Shown in pieces: positions 15,776 through 28,500 of a stretch of 64,000 nucleotides of DNA. The DNA is from Xylocopa sonorina. Lineage: Eukaryota; Arthropoda; Insecta; Hymenoptera; Apidae. The stretch covers positions 13,073,001 to 13,137,000 of the forward strand of contig NC_135200.1 of NCBI RefSeq assembly GCF_050948175.1, given 5' to 3'. A model generated the notes under the pieces. The model made no database searches, was not told the origin of the DNA, and was given only the letters and a program-made list of their open reading frames with translations. The position numbers and the translations under genes were made by a program. Position 1 is the stretch's first letter. Each line of letters opens with the position of its first letter.

Positions 15776-15800
15776 TCTCACTCTCTCTCTCTCTCTCTCT
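15776..15800. repeat. CT dinucleotide microsatellite
   Basis: About 12 CT units, preceded by imperfect pyrimidine-rich sequence from 15750. Confidence 0.9.
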
Positions 15801-18641
15801 TTGTATGAATCCGGTCGCGAGCACGGAGTGACGACGACGACGGGGCGAAACCGCTTACTCGATCGTCCAGGTAATCTGTTGGGAGCGTGTCGCACGGTCG
15901 ATTTCCCTTTCAGATCGGCGATCGTATATCTCTCGGGGCGGGCGCCGTGATTAGAATCGTAAAATCGACGCGTAGAACGGACAGCGGGCAAGCTGGCCCC
16001 GGTTTATGGACGTTAGCGCGGCGGCCGCTACGGCTAACCGAACCTAACACGCCGGCCTAGCCGCGATTACGTGCGCGCCCCTTATATACCGGTTCTCTCT
16101 CGATTTCTGCCATCCGATACGACCCGTTATTTCGTCACGGATTTAGATACGCGAGAAACGAGCTGTTTCTTAACGCTAACGCTCAAGGACGTCTCGTTTC
16201 AGCCTGGATCGCGATCCAGACCGATACCGATCGCGCGGATAACTGCTGAACCGTCCCATCGATCGAGAGTCTACGCCGCGTCTAGTCCTCTGTCCGCGCG
16301 TGTTTTACGACCCGGCCGATCGAAACGAATTCAAGCGTTCAAAGTGGTTCGTCTTTGCCACGAACGGATACGACCCGGTTATCTCGCGGACACTTTCACT
16401 TAACGCGAGCGTGGCTCGCTCGTTTGCCAACTAGATCTAATCGAATCCTCTAATAATCTATCCTCGTTTCTCGACGAGCGCGAACTTGTATCTGGATCTG
16501 CTAGGTTTTATCGAAAACCGGAGTCCTCTCGTCTCGCGTGGACACGCGAGAATATTCTACTTTACTGTAACTCCTTCTACGCGAGCTCGTTATTCTAGCA
16601 CAAGGATTCCTTGGTCCGCTTGGTTTGTGCAAAGTGAATCGCGGCGTCGACGACGTCCCTCTTTTGAAACTTCGAAGGAGAACGCCGCGCGATAGAAACC
16701 GAGAGGCGAAACGTCGGCTAGCCGCGAAATCGAACCCTCCGCGGCGTGCGAAGAGGAGAAAAACCGGATCGTCGATGCAAGCGGGACGAGGAGGCGGATC
16801 TTTTCCAGAAACTCTGCTCTTATCCCGCAGCTGCCATCCGCCGATCGAACTCCCATCTGCCGCGATTTCCCCTCCTATTTCGCCGTGGAAAATTTCGTCG
16901 GGACGAGGCGAAACCTCCTTTCGATTTCTTACCAACTGTCGTTCAACTTTATCGTTGCATTTGCATGCGGAATCATATGCGGAACTCGAGACTCTTGCCA
17001 ACTCGATGATGAGATTCGCGTGGAATTCGGAACGATCGAGGATGACGAATAATCTCGTAGACCGGAAGTCGGGGATAGTAATTATCGAGGGTAACGGTTG
17101 AGACAATAGGGAAGGAAGGCGATAATTGCGGTTTCGATTCGAATGGTTACGCGGCGCTCCTCTGGACGGTCGGTTGAATGGCGGAGGCGAAGGAGAGGGA
17201 ATAAAAGAACGCCAGGAGAGGACGGACGGGGAAAATTAATTTCCTTAACGAGACTTGGAGCCTCTCGCGATTAAACGTGGCAGCGAACGCGACATACCAC
17301 CACCGAGGGAATAAATTATACCCGTGGCCGAGGCGCTTCGCGACGAGTACTAGATCAGGGGCGAGCAAAAAGCTGTGGCGAGAAAAAACAATGGAAAAAG
17401 AGTAAGAAAAGAAAGATGGATAAAGGAAACGAGCGATAAAAATGGCCAAGTTGTTCGAGTCTTAGGAATCCCGCTTGGCAAGGTCGGGAAACGGCCTAGC
17501 CGCTGGCTATGGCACTCTTTTGCCTTCGTATTGGTATGTACACGCGAGAACGTGCATCTATTTCCGCGTGCGCGAGCGAGCGCGAAGAAAGATGATCGTC
17601 CTCCGAGCTCCGTTCTTCGTGCATCGCGACGCTAACTACGAGACAGCGGCTGATTAATCTGAAATTTATGTGACTCGCGGGAACAGTCGGATCGCTCGCC
17701 AAGTGGACAGATTTCTCGAACGGTTCTCCAGAGTTATTCGACTCGGTTCTTTTTATTTATCACGCCTGCCAGATGCCTCGATCGCCAGTTTTTCGTTCGA
17801 TTTAGTTTACCCGACGAATTATTTGTACTTTCACTTCGGTGTTTCCCGTTCGAGCTTGTTCTTTCGATACTAGACGATTAGAACGCATAGAAAATTGAAG
17901 TCTAGTCCAACGTACGATTCGGAACAGAATTATTCGTGCACACGAGACACCCAATTTCACGACCGTTCCTCGATACAATTCCGAAAGCTACGACGGTGGA
18001 CGCCTGGGGAGCGGTAGTAACAGCTTCGCGTCGAGGCGTCGAGATTAATGTAGCCGCGTTTCCAGATCGCATTCCAATAATCTTACATAACGTCGGGGAA
18101 GTAGCCAGAGTCGCATTCTGCGAGCAGCTGGCGTGGAAATATCCGTGGAGAACGGTTAAACGTTCCCCGATCGAATGCGTCGACTAATTTTCCGTGCGCT
18201 TCGTTTTCTATCGTCCTCGATGCTCTCCTCCGTGCCGTTTCGAACGCTGATCGAAAGTCGGATGCAGCGGGAGCGTCGTCCGCGATGGCCAATTTTAATT
18301 ACCGTTCTCCAACGAACCGCTTTCGATGGGCGGCCACGATAGCGTCGCACCGTTGATCGTTCGATCGTTACAATCTCCATCGACGTTACCCTTCTCTTTC
18401 ACCGATCGGCCAGACTCGGTTGGTAAATACTGCCGGAAGCCAGGCAATCCGCAAAGCAACGCGAAACCACGCGAGTTTGCCTCCGTAGGAAGTTTCGGCT
18501 CGTTATCGTACACCGCGTCGGATAATTCCTCGGGTTTCACCAACGGGGAGAGTTCCACGGACGGTCGCAACTTTGCAATTTTCTACGACCACGCGTTCGC
18601 GCCGTTGCGAGCCACGGAAATTAAGCGGAAGGATAATTTCC

Positions 18642-18672
<31 letters not shown>
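18642..18672. repeat. GA dinucleotide microsatellite
   Basis: GA repeat with one AAA interruption, about 31 bp. Confidence 0.9.
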
Positions 18673-20799
18673 TTTTCCACGGATTTTGGAAATTCACACG
18701 AGGTCCGAGTACGAGAGGGAAGCTCGAAGTGGCGACGCGTCGAGTGTCGTATTATCACGCTTAAACGTCGAACGAGTTTCACAGAGTGTCGGCACGGAAA
18801 GCTGGCTAAAACAATCGTGGCTATTATTCTATCGTTCGTTCCGCAATCGCGAGATTCTGTTTTTCGACGCGACGGGAGGAAAGTAAAATGGCCGACGATC
18901 GAAAGTTCGCCCCTCACTGTTTTCATTATCGATCGAGACTATCTGGAGCGGGAACCCTATACACGAAAGCATCGGCGTCGAATCTGAAACGCTCTCTCGA
19001 TCGATTCGACAAAGAACGGCCTTGTCCCGTTCTTGTTCAAAGAGTACCGATACTCAATAGCAAGAGTTTTCACGTGTCAGGTTATTGGAACGCGATATCG
19101 CGCGATTCCCATTCATTCCTCCTGTGCATCGAGGGTGCATTGTCGGAAACGCCACTCGAGGCGTCCCTTTAAAACCGCTCGATACTAGATCCTCCTCGTC
19201 GAGCTAACCTGTTACGCGGATAGTTTTTACGAAAGGAGCTTGCGACGGGAACTGGCACACCGCTCGAGCGAACCTCGTTAAACTCTCTAAACCCTCCTTC
19301 GTCGACCTGGAATTTTCGCATCTGCCCAACTTTTCCCGCGAGATTGCCAGCTTCCTGTTTACCACCTCTCGAGAGAAGTAACTCGATTAAGCGAACGAGG
19401 TTCGTATCGGTTTCCATACGCGAGACATCGGTTCCTCGGCTTCGAGACGAGACTGCCAACAGCACCGTGCTTCGTGGAAGGATCGCTGATCCTCGAGAAG
19501 CCGCGAATCTCCGAAATTCAGAACGTCCATCACTCTAATCACAACCAGGGCATTATTAAGCCGACTCTATTTGTCGCGGATGAAACAAAGGGGTTCGAAG
19601 CGAAGGAGTCTGGGACTAATTGCCTCGGGAACTCGATCAGCGCGTTCCCTCGAGGAGGTTCGTTCATAAATCTTCATTCGCGAGGTGTCGTTAGCCGGTA
19701 AAATAAAACGGGCGGGCCCGCGCCGCGGATGATTAATGGCGACGCCGCGGCGGTGCGAAAATCGTCACGCGATCGCGTAACGGGACCGAATTCGTTTATT
19801 TCGAGTCGGTGGTAGCCGCGTCCTCGGCCACTCGATGATGATGACCGTTCGATCCCTGTCCTTCCGTTTCCGCTCGCGACGATACTTCCGCCACCGCGAA
19901 GATTAACGCGCGACGACATTCATCACCGTTCGCCGCTCGCCGGAGCTACAGCTGGATTACAATGATGGACGACGCGCGGCGACTTTTCAGCCCCTAATCA
20001 ATTATCGACCAGCGCCGCGCTCCGATCCTTTGTCCCTCTCAACTTTTATTCGCTTTAACGGCCAACTTTTTCTCTTTCGAGTCGATCGTCCATCTTTCAG
20101 TGAATTACTCTCGCGAGCAAAGTTATCTCTGATCGCGATTACGCGAGAATCATCTTCTAAACTTGTTTTATGAGGTTCGACAAGGTCTTCCATTTGATCG
20201 AAACTTTTAATATAATTGAAACTAACCGCGCCAACGATGTCTTCGTTCCAGATTCAGCTAATCGGATCAAAGAATCGATGGGACGCGACGATGACGCGTT
20301 CATCCAATGCTACAAACTTCTCGCGACGCGATTAGATCTAGTATCCACTCACTCGCGTTATTGGCACCAAACAACGTTGCCTTCGGATAAGAAAGAAGGC
20401 AACGGAACACCAGCAGACGATACGAAATGATGCGGGGTTGGTTAGAAAAATAGTTGGTCGCGTGAATCAAGGGAATGGCGAGATCGGTTCGTTTATGGCG
20501 CGGCATAGAAACGACTTTTGGACCGGGACCAGTTGGACGGGACGTAGAGGAAACGTGTCAGGGTCGCCCCGCGGCAATTCGGTCCAACAGATCTCGTCGC
20601 GAATATCGGACGCTCGTCGTCCGAATTTTTGCCTGGCCGTTCTCGCGACGACGAGCGTCTCTCGCGCTGACCGAGTAATAACCTGTTTCCGGCCGTCTGC
20701 TCGCCTCTGGCCTGCCCTCGGACTGGTTCATTTGGTTCCCACATTTGTTTCCTCCGGCGGTCGCCACCTCCATTTGTCACACCTTCACGATGACAAGCT

Positions 20800-20868
20800 A
20801 TGTGTGTTTTTCTGTTACAGGTGAGTTGGTACTCGAGAGGTTCGGGATTCCATCGCCGACAGGTGTAA
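20800..20868 (+). promoter_or_regulatory. Juxtaposed 3'/5' splice site (recursive splice site) with a possible 42-nt exon
   Basis: A pyrimidine-rich run ending ...tttttctgttacag (AG at 20819-20820) is followed immediately by gtgagt (20821-20826). A good acceptor and a good donor therefore abut with no exon between them. This is the signature of recursive splice sites (ratchet points) known in long Drosophila and vertebrate introns. A second donor-like sequence, cag|gtgtaagt, lies 42 bp on (boundary 20862/20863). It would make a 42-nt exon open in two frames, like the RS-exons of vertebrates. It lies about 19 kb upstream of the first firm exon, inside the presumed long intron. Function is inferred from sequence alone. 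Confidence 0.4.
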
Positions 20869-22493
20869 GTAACGACGCGAATGCTGTCGATCTTCTTGCG
20901 CTCGCCGCGTGGCTGCTAGGCGTTCCTCTAATTAACCCTCGAACTCGTCGCGAGAGGAGGATTCCATCGAATCCGACGAGTTCTGGATTTCGAAAAAGAC
21001 TTTGGTGACCGCGTGTACCGCGACGTACGCGAGGTTCACTCGTGACTTTCGCGTACACTCGGAATTCGAAGGTAGACGTTTCGATGAGTCATTCGCTGAT
21101 GCAGCTATTCAGCATAGACTCGAGGCAGACGAAAATAAACTCCATCGCATCGCGAACGATTACGCTGCCGCGAGAGTAAAAGTGTAGCGGGAACCTGCAT
21201 CTGGTGCAGGAAATTCAATGGTAAAAGAAGAAGCGTACGATCGACTGTCTTTCGCTGGAACAGCGAGGAGCGCTTCGAGAACCGATAATCATCGGTTCGT
21301 TGTAAACACAGCCTGGAATTGACTATTGAAAACTCGTTCTCGAACAGTTTTAAAAACCGCGACGAAACGACTAAACAGTTAGAGAGGGAGAGAAACCAAT
21401 GGTTAAACCGTGGAGAAAAATCCGAGTTAGCAGATTACAAAGCAATTACATCGTCGAAAGGAGGGCAGGTGAACTCGCAAGAGTAAAGGCAGTTTAGTCG
21501 TACTAAATTATGCGGTAAAAGCGCATAAAAGCTTGGTGGTAGGATCGCGTTTCCCGGTGCAGAAGTTGCCGCGCATAACGGACAGGAAACTGCGGAGAGC
21601 GTGCACGTCCGGAAGCGTTGATGCGCTCAATGCCTCCCTTCCGGTTGGTATATATACCGTGTGTCATCGACATCGCGTTCGAGGTGAACCGGGACGGCGC
21701 CCAGCGTCGTCTCCACCACCTGACTTCCTGCTCGCCACGCAGATGGCGGTAGCCGTCGGTCAACTGAAACGTTCTGCTCCATTTTAACCCTTTCCTTTTA
21801 TTTCGTTCCACCATGGAGCTCGATGCTTTTCGATCTTAAAACAGCCTTCGAATGAAGCATCGGCGCGCTTTCCACCGAGCGTACTTTAAATGGTTCCGTA
21901 AAAGTAAACGTTTTTTTCCACGATCGTGGAAGGAGAATCGTCGAAGCGGGCAATTTCCCGTTTTTTATCCCCGCGATCGTAGAAACGAAAATACCCACGT
22001 TTCAAAGCGAAGGTTCTCCCCTTCTTTTTTTTTTTCTAGCGGGAACGCTTCGAGAGTCGATGGAAACGCGTAAAGGAGGAAACTTTTCAGCGGATCGCGC
22101 TCGCGGCGGGACGAAAATTGACCGTGGCCACGTTTCGGTTTACTGCCATGGGTGGTCCCTCGATCGCTACGCGAGCTACCAAAACCGTTCGCGCAAAATG
22201 AATTGAGAGGTAAAAAGAAGGGAAGAAAAAGTCGGACGGGACCCGACGGTTCGTGCCTCAAGCACCGAACGTTCGAAAAATTAGGGTCCCCGTTCTCATC
22301 GTCGTAATGCACTCTCTCACTCTCTCTCTCTTGCGTGCGCGCGGGTTGATAAATTTTGTTTAGCTCAGTGGTTCGCAAAGTGCGAGCCGTTTTAATCCGA
22401 GCGGCACCGTCTCGGCGAAGCAACGCCGGGAATTTGCAGACCGCGGCTCTTCGCGAGACCGTCGCGTCGGGGTGTGAATTACGTTAGCGTTCC

Positions 22494-22514
22494 ATATATA
22501 TATATATATATATA
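22494..22514. repeat. AT dinucleotide microsatellite
   Basis: About ten AT units within CpG-rich DNA. Confidence 0.9.
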
Positions 22515-25500
22515 CACGCGTCGGATAATACCGCGACTTCCGGCCAGCTCCCGCGACCGCGTTGTTTTCTACAAATTCACCGTGAAAATTTATTTAAAAT
22601 TCGCCGACGGATCCGATCGATCCATCGAGAAAGGTGGAAATAAATATTTCAATCGCGCGCGAAATGCCTCGAGTAATGATGTCGAACCGATTGGAAAAAC
22701 GAAACATCGCGTGCGGATACGGTTATTAATTCTGATTCGAAACGCGTGCAAAGTTAACGCCCGCGCGAGCATGTAACCGCGGCTCTCTGTTACTTTCCGT
22801 CAACGGACGCGTACCAGAAAATCGTTGCCCGGCCAGAGCGCGCGCAATCAAATATTAATTACGCAGCGTTACTCCATTAATTAATGCGGCTACATCCGTT
22901 TCCTGTACACCTCCGCGGGCACGGTTTTCATCCATCGTCGCAGCCAAAAAAAAACCGGATCCATCCGCTGTTCTTCCCGCGGGGCGAGAGAGGCTGGACG
23001 CGCGCCTCTTTTTAATTATCGATGAAAACTCTCCTCTTCCAGCTTCGCGTCCTCCCGCGAGCGAGTAAAATCGCGTGTTTGTAATTCGACGCGGCATTAA
23101 TTCCATTGTTCCCCGTTTGCCAACGATACATTATCGATATCGACGTTATAATCGTATTTCGTCGAGGTTACAGCCAGCCCCGCGAAATGCGAACGCGTAA
23201 TTGTACCTGCCCGAATTCGTTCCGCCCGCACCCTTCGTCATCCGCTCGAATCCGTGTCGTTTCATCGATACGCTGCCAATTTCGGAAACCCGTTCCATCT
23301 GCCCGTGTATTTTTTTTTTTCCAATTTCCAATTTCTATATCGTGCCACCCCTTGTTATTTAAAACATCTCAGCTACCGAGAGTACAGTCCCCTCGATGCA
23401 TGCAATTCTTTTTTACGTTGTTCGTTCGCTATTCGCGGGGAACGACGATAACTCGAATGACGCGAACGTTACAGAGACGAGTGTAATTTATTTTTCTTTC
23501 ATCGATCTGTATGTATTTCGTGGCAATCTCGAGAATTCTTTAAAAGTGAGCAAAAGCAGTTGGCGTCGCCTTAGCCCGTCTACCAACCCGATTCTCGTCC
23601 GTTTCGTCCGCGCAAACTCGTTTCCACGGAACAGCGGATCACATTGTCGGCAAAAGTGAAAAGAGCGCGAGATTAATTCTAGTCACCGTGCACTAGATTG
23701 CCCTTTGGTGTCGCGGATACCTGCCGCTGGTCGTGGATAATCACCGCTGCGGCGGCAAATCTTCGTCGCCCTGTCCGCTGTTCCGCGCACAGCGGTGCAA
23801 ATATTTTAACAAAGGATTCCAGGCTTTTATTTCATCCTACCGCGACGAGAAATCTAATTTGTCGGGTGTTCCTCTCGTCTGGCTACGCTGCTCGCCGTTC
23901 TCCATTCGAAAGCGGGTCCTCGCGCAGCGTTCGCGGTGGGACGCGATACGATTACGAATCATGCAAATTGCTCGCGAACTTGTTCGCACCGCTACCTGTC
24001 CGGTGTACCATTTTCCATGCCGGAATTTCGGATGGTTTCTATTCGGTTTCGCGAATACACCACGCGAAATAACAGCTCTGATCCTCAAAGTCCATCTTCC
24101 ATCGCCACTGCTTTCGAATCGCAGTTTTCTGCGAGCATCCGTTACTCGAACGGTTCGAAACGGAGCTCGAGGGAGGTGGACCAGTCGCGAAAAATGCCGG
24201 GACTCTGGGCCGCGCAATTTAATCGCGGCCTAATGCTCTTTCCTCCGCCGCGACGCGAAACCGTTTGAGTAATGGTTGGCACACGCGTAGAGAAGAGGCC
24301 CCGCTGATTTACGAGCGCGGAGCGTGCATCGAACCCTGCCATAAATCACCGCGGGAAGGCGAGCCGAAGATAATAACGATTTTAAGCGTGATTTCGGCGC
24401 GAACGATCCCCTTGGAAAACTATTGCCAATCATTCCCGCGCGACCTCTTATCGTCCCAGGCGAGCAATGAATTACGCGGCGCGATCGCCAGCGCCGCGAC
24501 GAGAGGGACGTCTTCATCCTGTGCACGCGCTGCCACCCGAAGAGTGAACCAATCGATCGTGAGTTACGACATCGAGCGTCGATCGGCTATTCGGGTGCCG
24601 CTCGAGAAACGGCAGTTCGAACTTGTTCCCCGTTTAACCCCTACGACTCGAGAGCACTTTAACGGTCAGTTACACCGATTTCGGAGGGACAAGATTTAAG
24701 GGTGGCGCTCGCGCAAGCGTGTATCGATCGACGGAGATGAAGAGAGCGAGGCGACTTTTAAATTTCGACCTACTAACTGCGGCCAAGACGCGTACGCTTG
24801 TCCATCGGTCGGTGATCCTCGGTAGGTTGGATCAATTAGAAGCGTAGCCGCGACGGCAGAGCGGACAGGCGTGTACAAATGGTTTCGGTTTCTGAAAAAG
24901 GTCCGAGACGGAGATGGAGACGGGCTCCGGACTGTCTATTTCACCGCGAGTCCCTGTTTTATTTACTCGCAACATACGCCAGACAGAGCGATGACCGCGC
25001 TTTATTTGCCCGGGCTGCATGCAAACGGTGCTTTTGATTGATCGTCCCTCATTATGCGGAAATACCTCGGTTCGGTTGTTGTTCAGTGGCTGCTCGGTTC
25101 CGCGTGATTAAGCGTCCCGCGATAGAACCCGCGTTCCTTTTTCGGCTCTGTTTACAATTTCCGTGGTCCGGCCATTCGACTCGGCCAATTGGCATCGCAA
25201 TGCCGGGGATCTTTCTCGCGCAGGATCTCGCGTTCAATCTCGGTAATTTCGGTACCAAAATGGCCGCGCGCGGTCCCGTTCGACGCGGAAAAATTTGCAG
25301 ACGGTTTAAGCCGGTCCGTTTCCTTTGAGGGCGAACGGTCGTTCGGATGGTGCCACGATAAAATTACACGTCTGAGGGTTCCGCGACGCGATGGCTTCTC
25401 TCGCCCTCCGGCGAGGATATTTCGCGTACTTTCCACTCGGTATGCTGACCCGGCAGACCTCGCTGGATGGATGCTATCGGCGATGGATCGCGGCAGCGTT

Positions 25501-28500
25501 TTCGACGTCAATTCGCGATCAGACCGGAAATATTTCCCGCGTAAAAATCGAATATGAATACGAACAGAGATACCATTTGCGCGGTGTGCAACGATTTATA
25601 CCCCTTGGCATGGGACGGAGCTGGATCGATCGATCGATCAGCAACGCTCGCTCCCGCGTACCGATCGACGTGTCACGTCTAATCGACATTCTCCGGATTG
25701 CGATCTAGATACCGCGAATCTTGCTCGAGGAATGGCGTTACAAAGCAGACTGTGTAACGCCTCGAACGAAAATCCATCCTATCTTGCTCCTGGCGAATAA
25801 TCCCAATTAGCGCCGATGAAAACCGAGGAATTATTAACGCGGAATGCATTTACTCGGCTCCCTTCCATCCCGTGGAATTTCATCCGTTACAACTGCCCGT
25901 TTCCCCCGTTTTTCTCCGCGAACCGCGTCGTTAAAACGCCTCCCAGGGGCTGCCACGACCGGACGTAAATAGCTTTGCGAGCTATGGTAGTCTGGCTTAA
26001 TGGTCTTCGGTGGTCAGAATCTTTGAAAGTGACTGTATTTAACCGCGTTAGCACTCGTCGGACGGAAAACGATTTATCGTCATTGGAAAAAAGAACTCGC
26101 GTGAGAGAAAGAGAGAGAAGACAGGGTCTTGCGAACGATGGGAGCATACACGCGCGGAAATGAAAATCGGTTCGATCGTTACTGGGATACGCGGGCCGGA
26201 CGAGCACTCGGAACGGAAGCGATCCACCTGATCGAGAAATAAAGCCGACGATTATATTAACCGTGCCCTCCGCACGGAAATAGTAACTCATCGTCTCGTA
26301 TCGAAAGCACTCGTTCCTCGGTTCTTCCATTTCAGGATTCGAATCCTATTAACGATTCATCTCACGCGAATGGAGCGGAAAATTGCGAGGTCCGAGGTCG
26401 ACGAGAGTGTCGGGGTGGAAAGAGAAGAGACGCGAAACGGAAGATGTTAATCCTGCTACGTTTAATCGAGGAATCGTCGGTTCGTTCGAGGTCATTTTTC
26501 CGTGTTCCGCGTACAATGCCGCGTTTGATCGACGCACGGAGAAAGGGAGCTCGGCAATTATATCGTCCTTACGCGTTCCTTTCGCCGGATGAAATTCAAG
26601 GAGTTCGTTAACTCCTCGGGGGAAGTGGCAGGAGGCGCGTGCATTCAAAGAGTCGCGTTGCCAGCGTGTGCGTATGCATTTCCATCGACCGCGTCTCTTT
26701 CACTCCGTTGATGAGGAAAACGGGAATGAAAGATGCGCCTCGAAGCGACTGCTTCTTCGATTTTCTTTCGATCAATTCTCAACGCGAACCTAGAAAATTC
26801 TTTTACCCCTTGTGCTCGGAACTAACGCGCCACGTATCTCGCAAGATGGCTTCTCGAGTCTCAACCTAACTAACAAACAAAGCTTCTGCAACGGGATATC
26901 TGAATAAGTTGTACGGAGTATCCGCATCGATCTTACCTGGTCTCGAGAAGGAAAAGGAAAGGCTATCGCGATCATCGTCCCATCCTCTGCGACGGAGCGC
27001 TCTTCAACTGGAATACACACGTCCTTGGAAGCTAACAAAGTGAGCGGTTCGTTGTTGACGAATCCGCTCGGCACAGGCATCAGCATTGTTACGGTTATCG
27101 GTGGAAAGGAAGGAGGTTGGCTGGTAGGAGGGGCGTACAGCTGGCCGGAGGTTGCAAATACGAGGAACGTGGACGACGGTGCACGCGTAGTATCGGCGAT
27201 ATTCGGCGGCGAGGCAGTTGCGCGGCGAACGGCCACGGAAGAGGCCGCGAAACGCGCTCCGTTCCGCTCGCATCCTTACCTCTCGCCATACGCTCGTTAC
27301 GTACGCGAAAAAACGAAACCGGTTCCGCGAACGAGCCTCGGATTTTTAGCGAGCGACCGTCGAAAAGTACTCGCGGTTAGAGGACGCGGGAAACGTTCGA
27401 ACGATACGTGAGTGCGTTTTCGATCGCACCCTGCTCGCCAACGAAATTACCCACGAAAAGTCCGAGGGTGCTCGTCGAACGGTGAATCGGACACTTTCGA
27501 TAGGAAAATATTCGCGTTACGGACGGGTGCGCGGCCGATCGGTCATTCCCAGCTAACGAGTAGCGAACGAGTCGCCCATTTCCCACCACCCTGTATCGGA
27601 ACGCGCGGCTGCTCCACGCGAAATGAAGATTTCCCATATGAATAGCGACGCGCTCTTTTCATTACGTTTACACACATACGGTAACGGTTGAAAAACTAAT
27701 ATCGCCCAGCAATTCATACCAGCGGACGTATATCTGCTCTCTCTCTTAAAAGACTGTTCACCCGCGATTCGAGGGCGATTCGATTCCGCGCATTTACCAA
27801 GGGGACCTCCATTTTCCGTGTCGTTCATCGCGTCGCTGGGATACCAGGCGACGATGCAGTCGGTGATAATTTTATCAGGACGGTTTTTCATCGGTGAAAC
27901 GCTGCAGCGTTCGATATCGTTCCCTCAGCGGCTGCTCTTCGAAAGCGGAAGGCGGTCGAAGACAAACGACGGGAAGAGAAGGACGGACGGGATGATTGAA
28001 ATTGTCGTCACGTACGCTGGGTGCGTTCTCTTTGCGCCACGTTCAAAGTCGCAACGCGGCACGTTCGCCGACCGATTCCAGAGTTTTATCAAAATTTTAC
28101 GAACCCCCGGGCGTCACCTTCCCTCAAAGAGCTGCTTCGTCGCCCCGTGATTCGCTTCGTTCTTTCACCCTAAATCGGGGTGCGCTGACCCCGCATGGCG
28201 TGGACCAATCGAACCAGTTCAGGTTCGTTCGGACAAGAATGGTAGCCAGAATTCTCTGCTCTATCGAAAGACGCGAGTCTATTCGCGGTGTTTATTTCGA
28301 GAAACCAAGTGCAACTACTCGGATCGTTCTTCGATTATGCTTCGCTTGAAAAGTCTTCGGAAGATCGATGTTCTTCACCAAGCTTCCAACTCGTAATAGT
28401 TTGTCTAAAAGCAGTTCGGTTCCTCGATCCCTCGAACGATATCGAAACATCGCAGCTGCTTCGAGTCGAGCTTGTGATTCGCGAAGTTACGACAAACAGA

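Larger units (their letters stand above)
1..20820. other. Gene-free CpG-rich stretch, probably the first half of a long intron
   Basis: No reading frame here resembles a known protein. The many open frames of 60-190 codons occur on both strands at once, as expected of CpG-rich ~50% GC DNA in which stop codons are rare. CpG is plainly over-represented. The stretch holds scattered microsatellites (CT at 15776-15800, GA at 18642-18672), short TATA-like strings (near 8389 and 14371) without a following gene, and no transposon coding sequence. The nearest firm plus-strand exon begins at 40012 and needs an upstream exon. The simplest reading is therefore intron of that gene. That is inference: no exon further upstream is identified in the window. 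Confidence 0.5.

Noticed and set aside
18326..18886. 186-codon plus-strand open frame
   Set aside because: It runs through a GA microsatellite, giving an Arg-Glu repeat; no family resemblance or plausible splice structure.
26333..26350. ggattcgaatcc palindrome resembling a tRNA T-loop
   Set aside because: No acceptor stem, D-arm or anticodon arm could be fitted around it on either strand.
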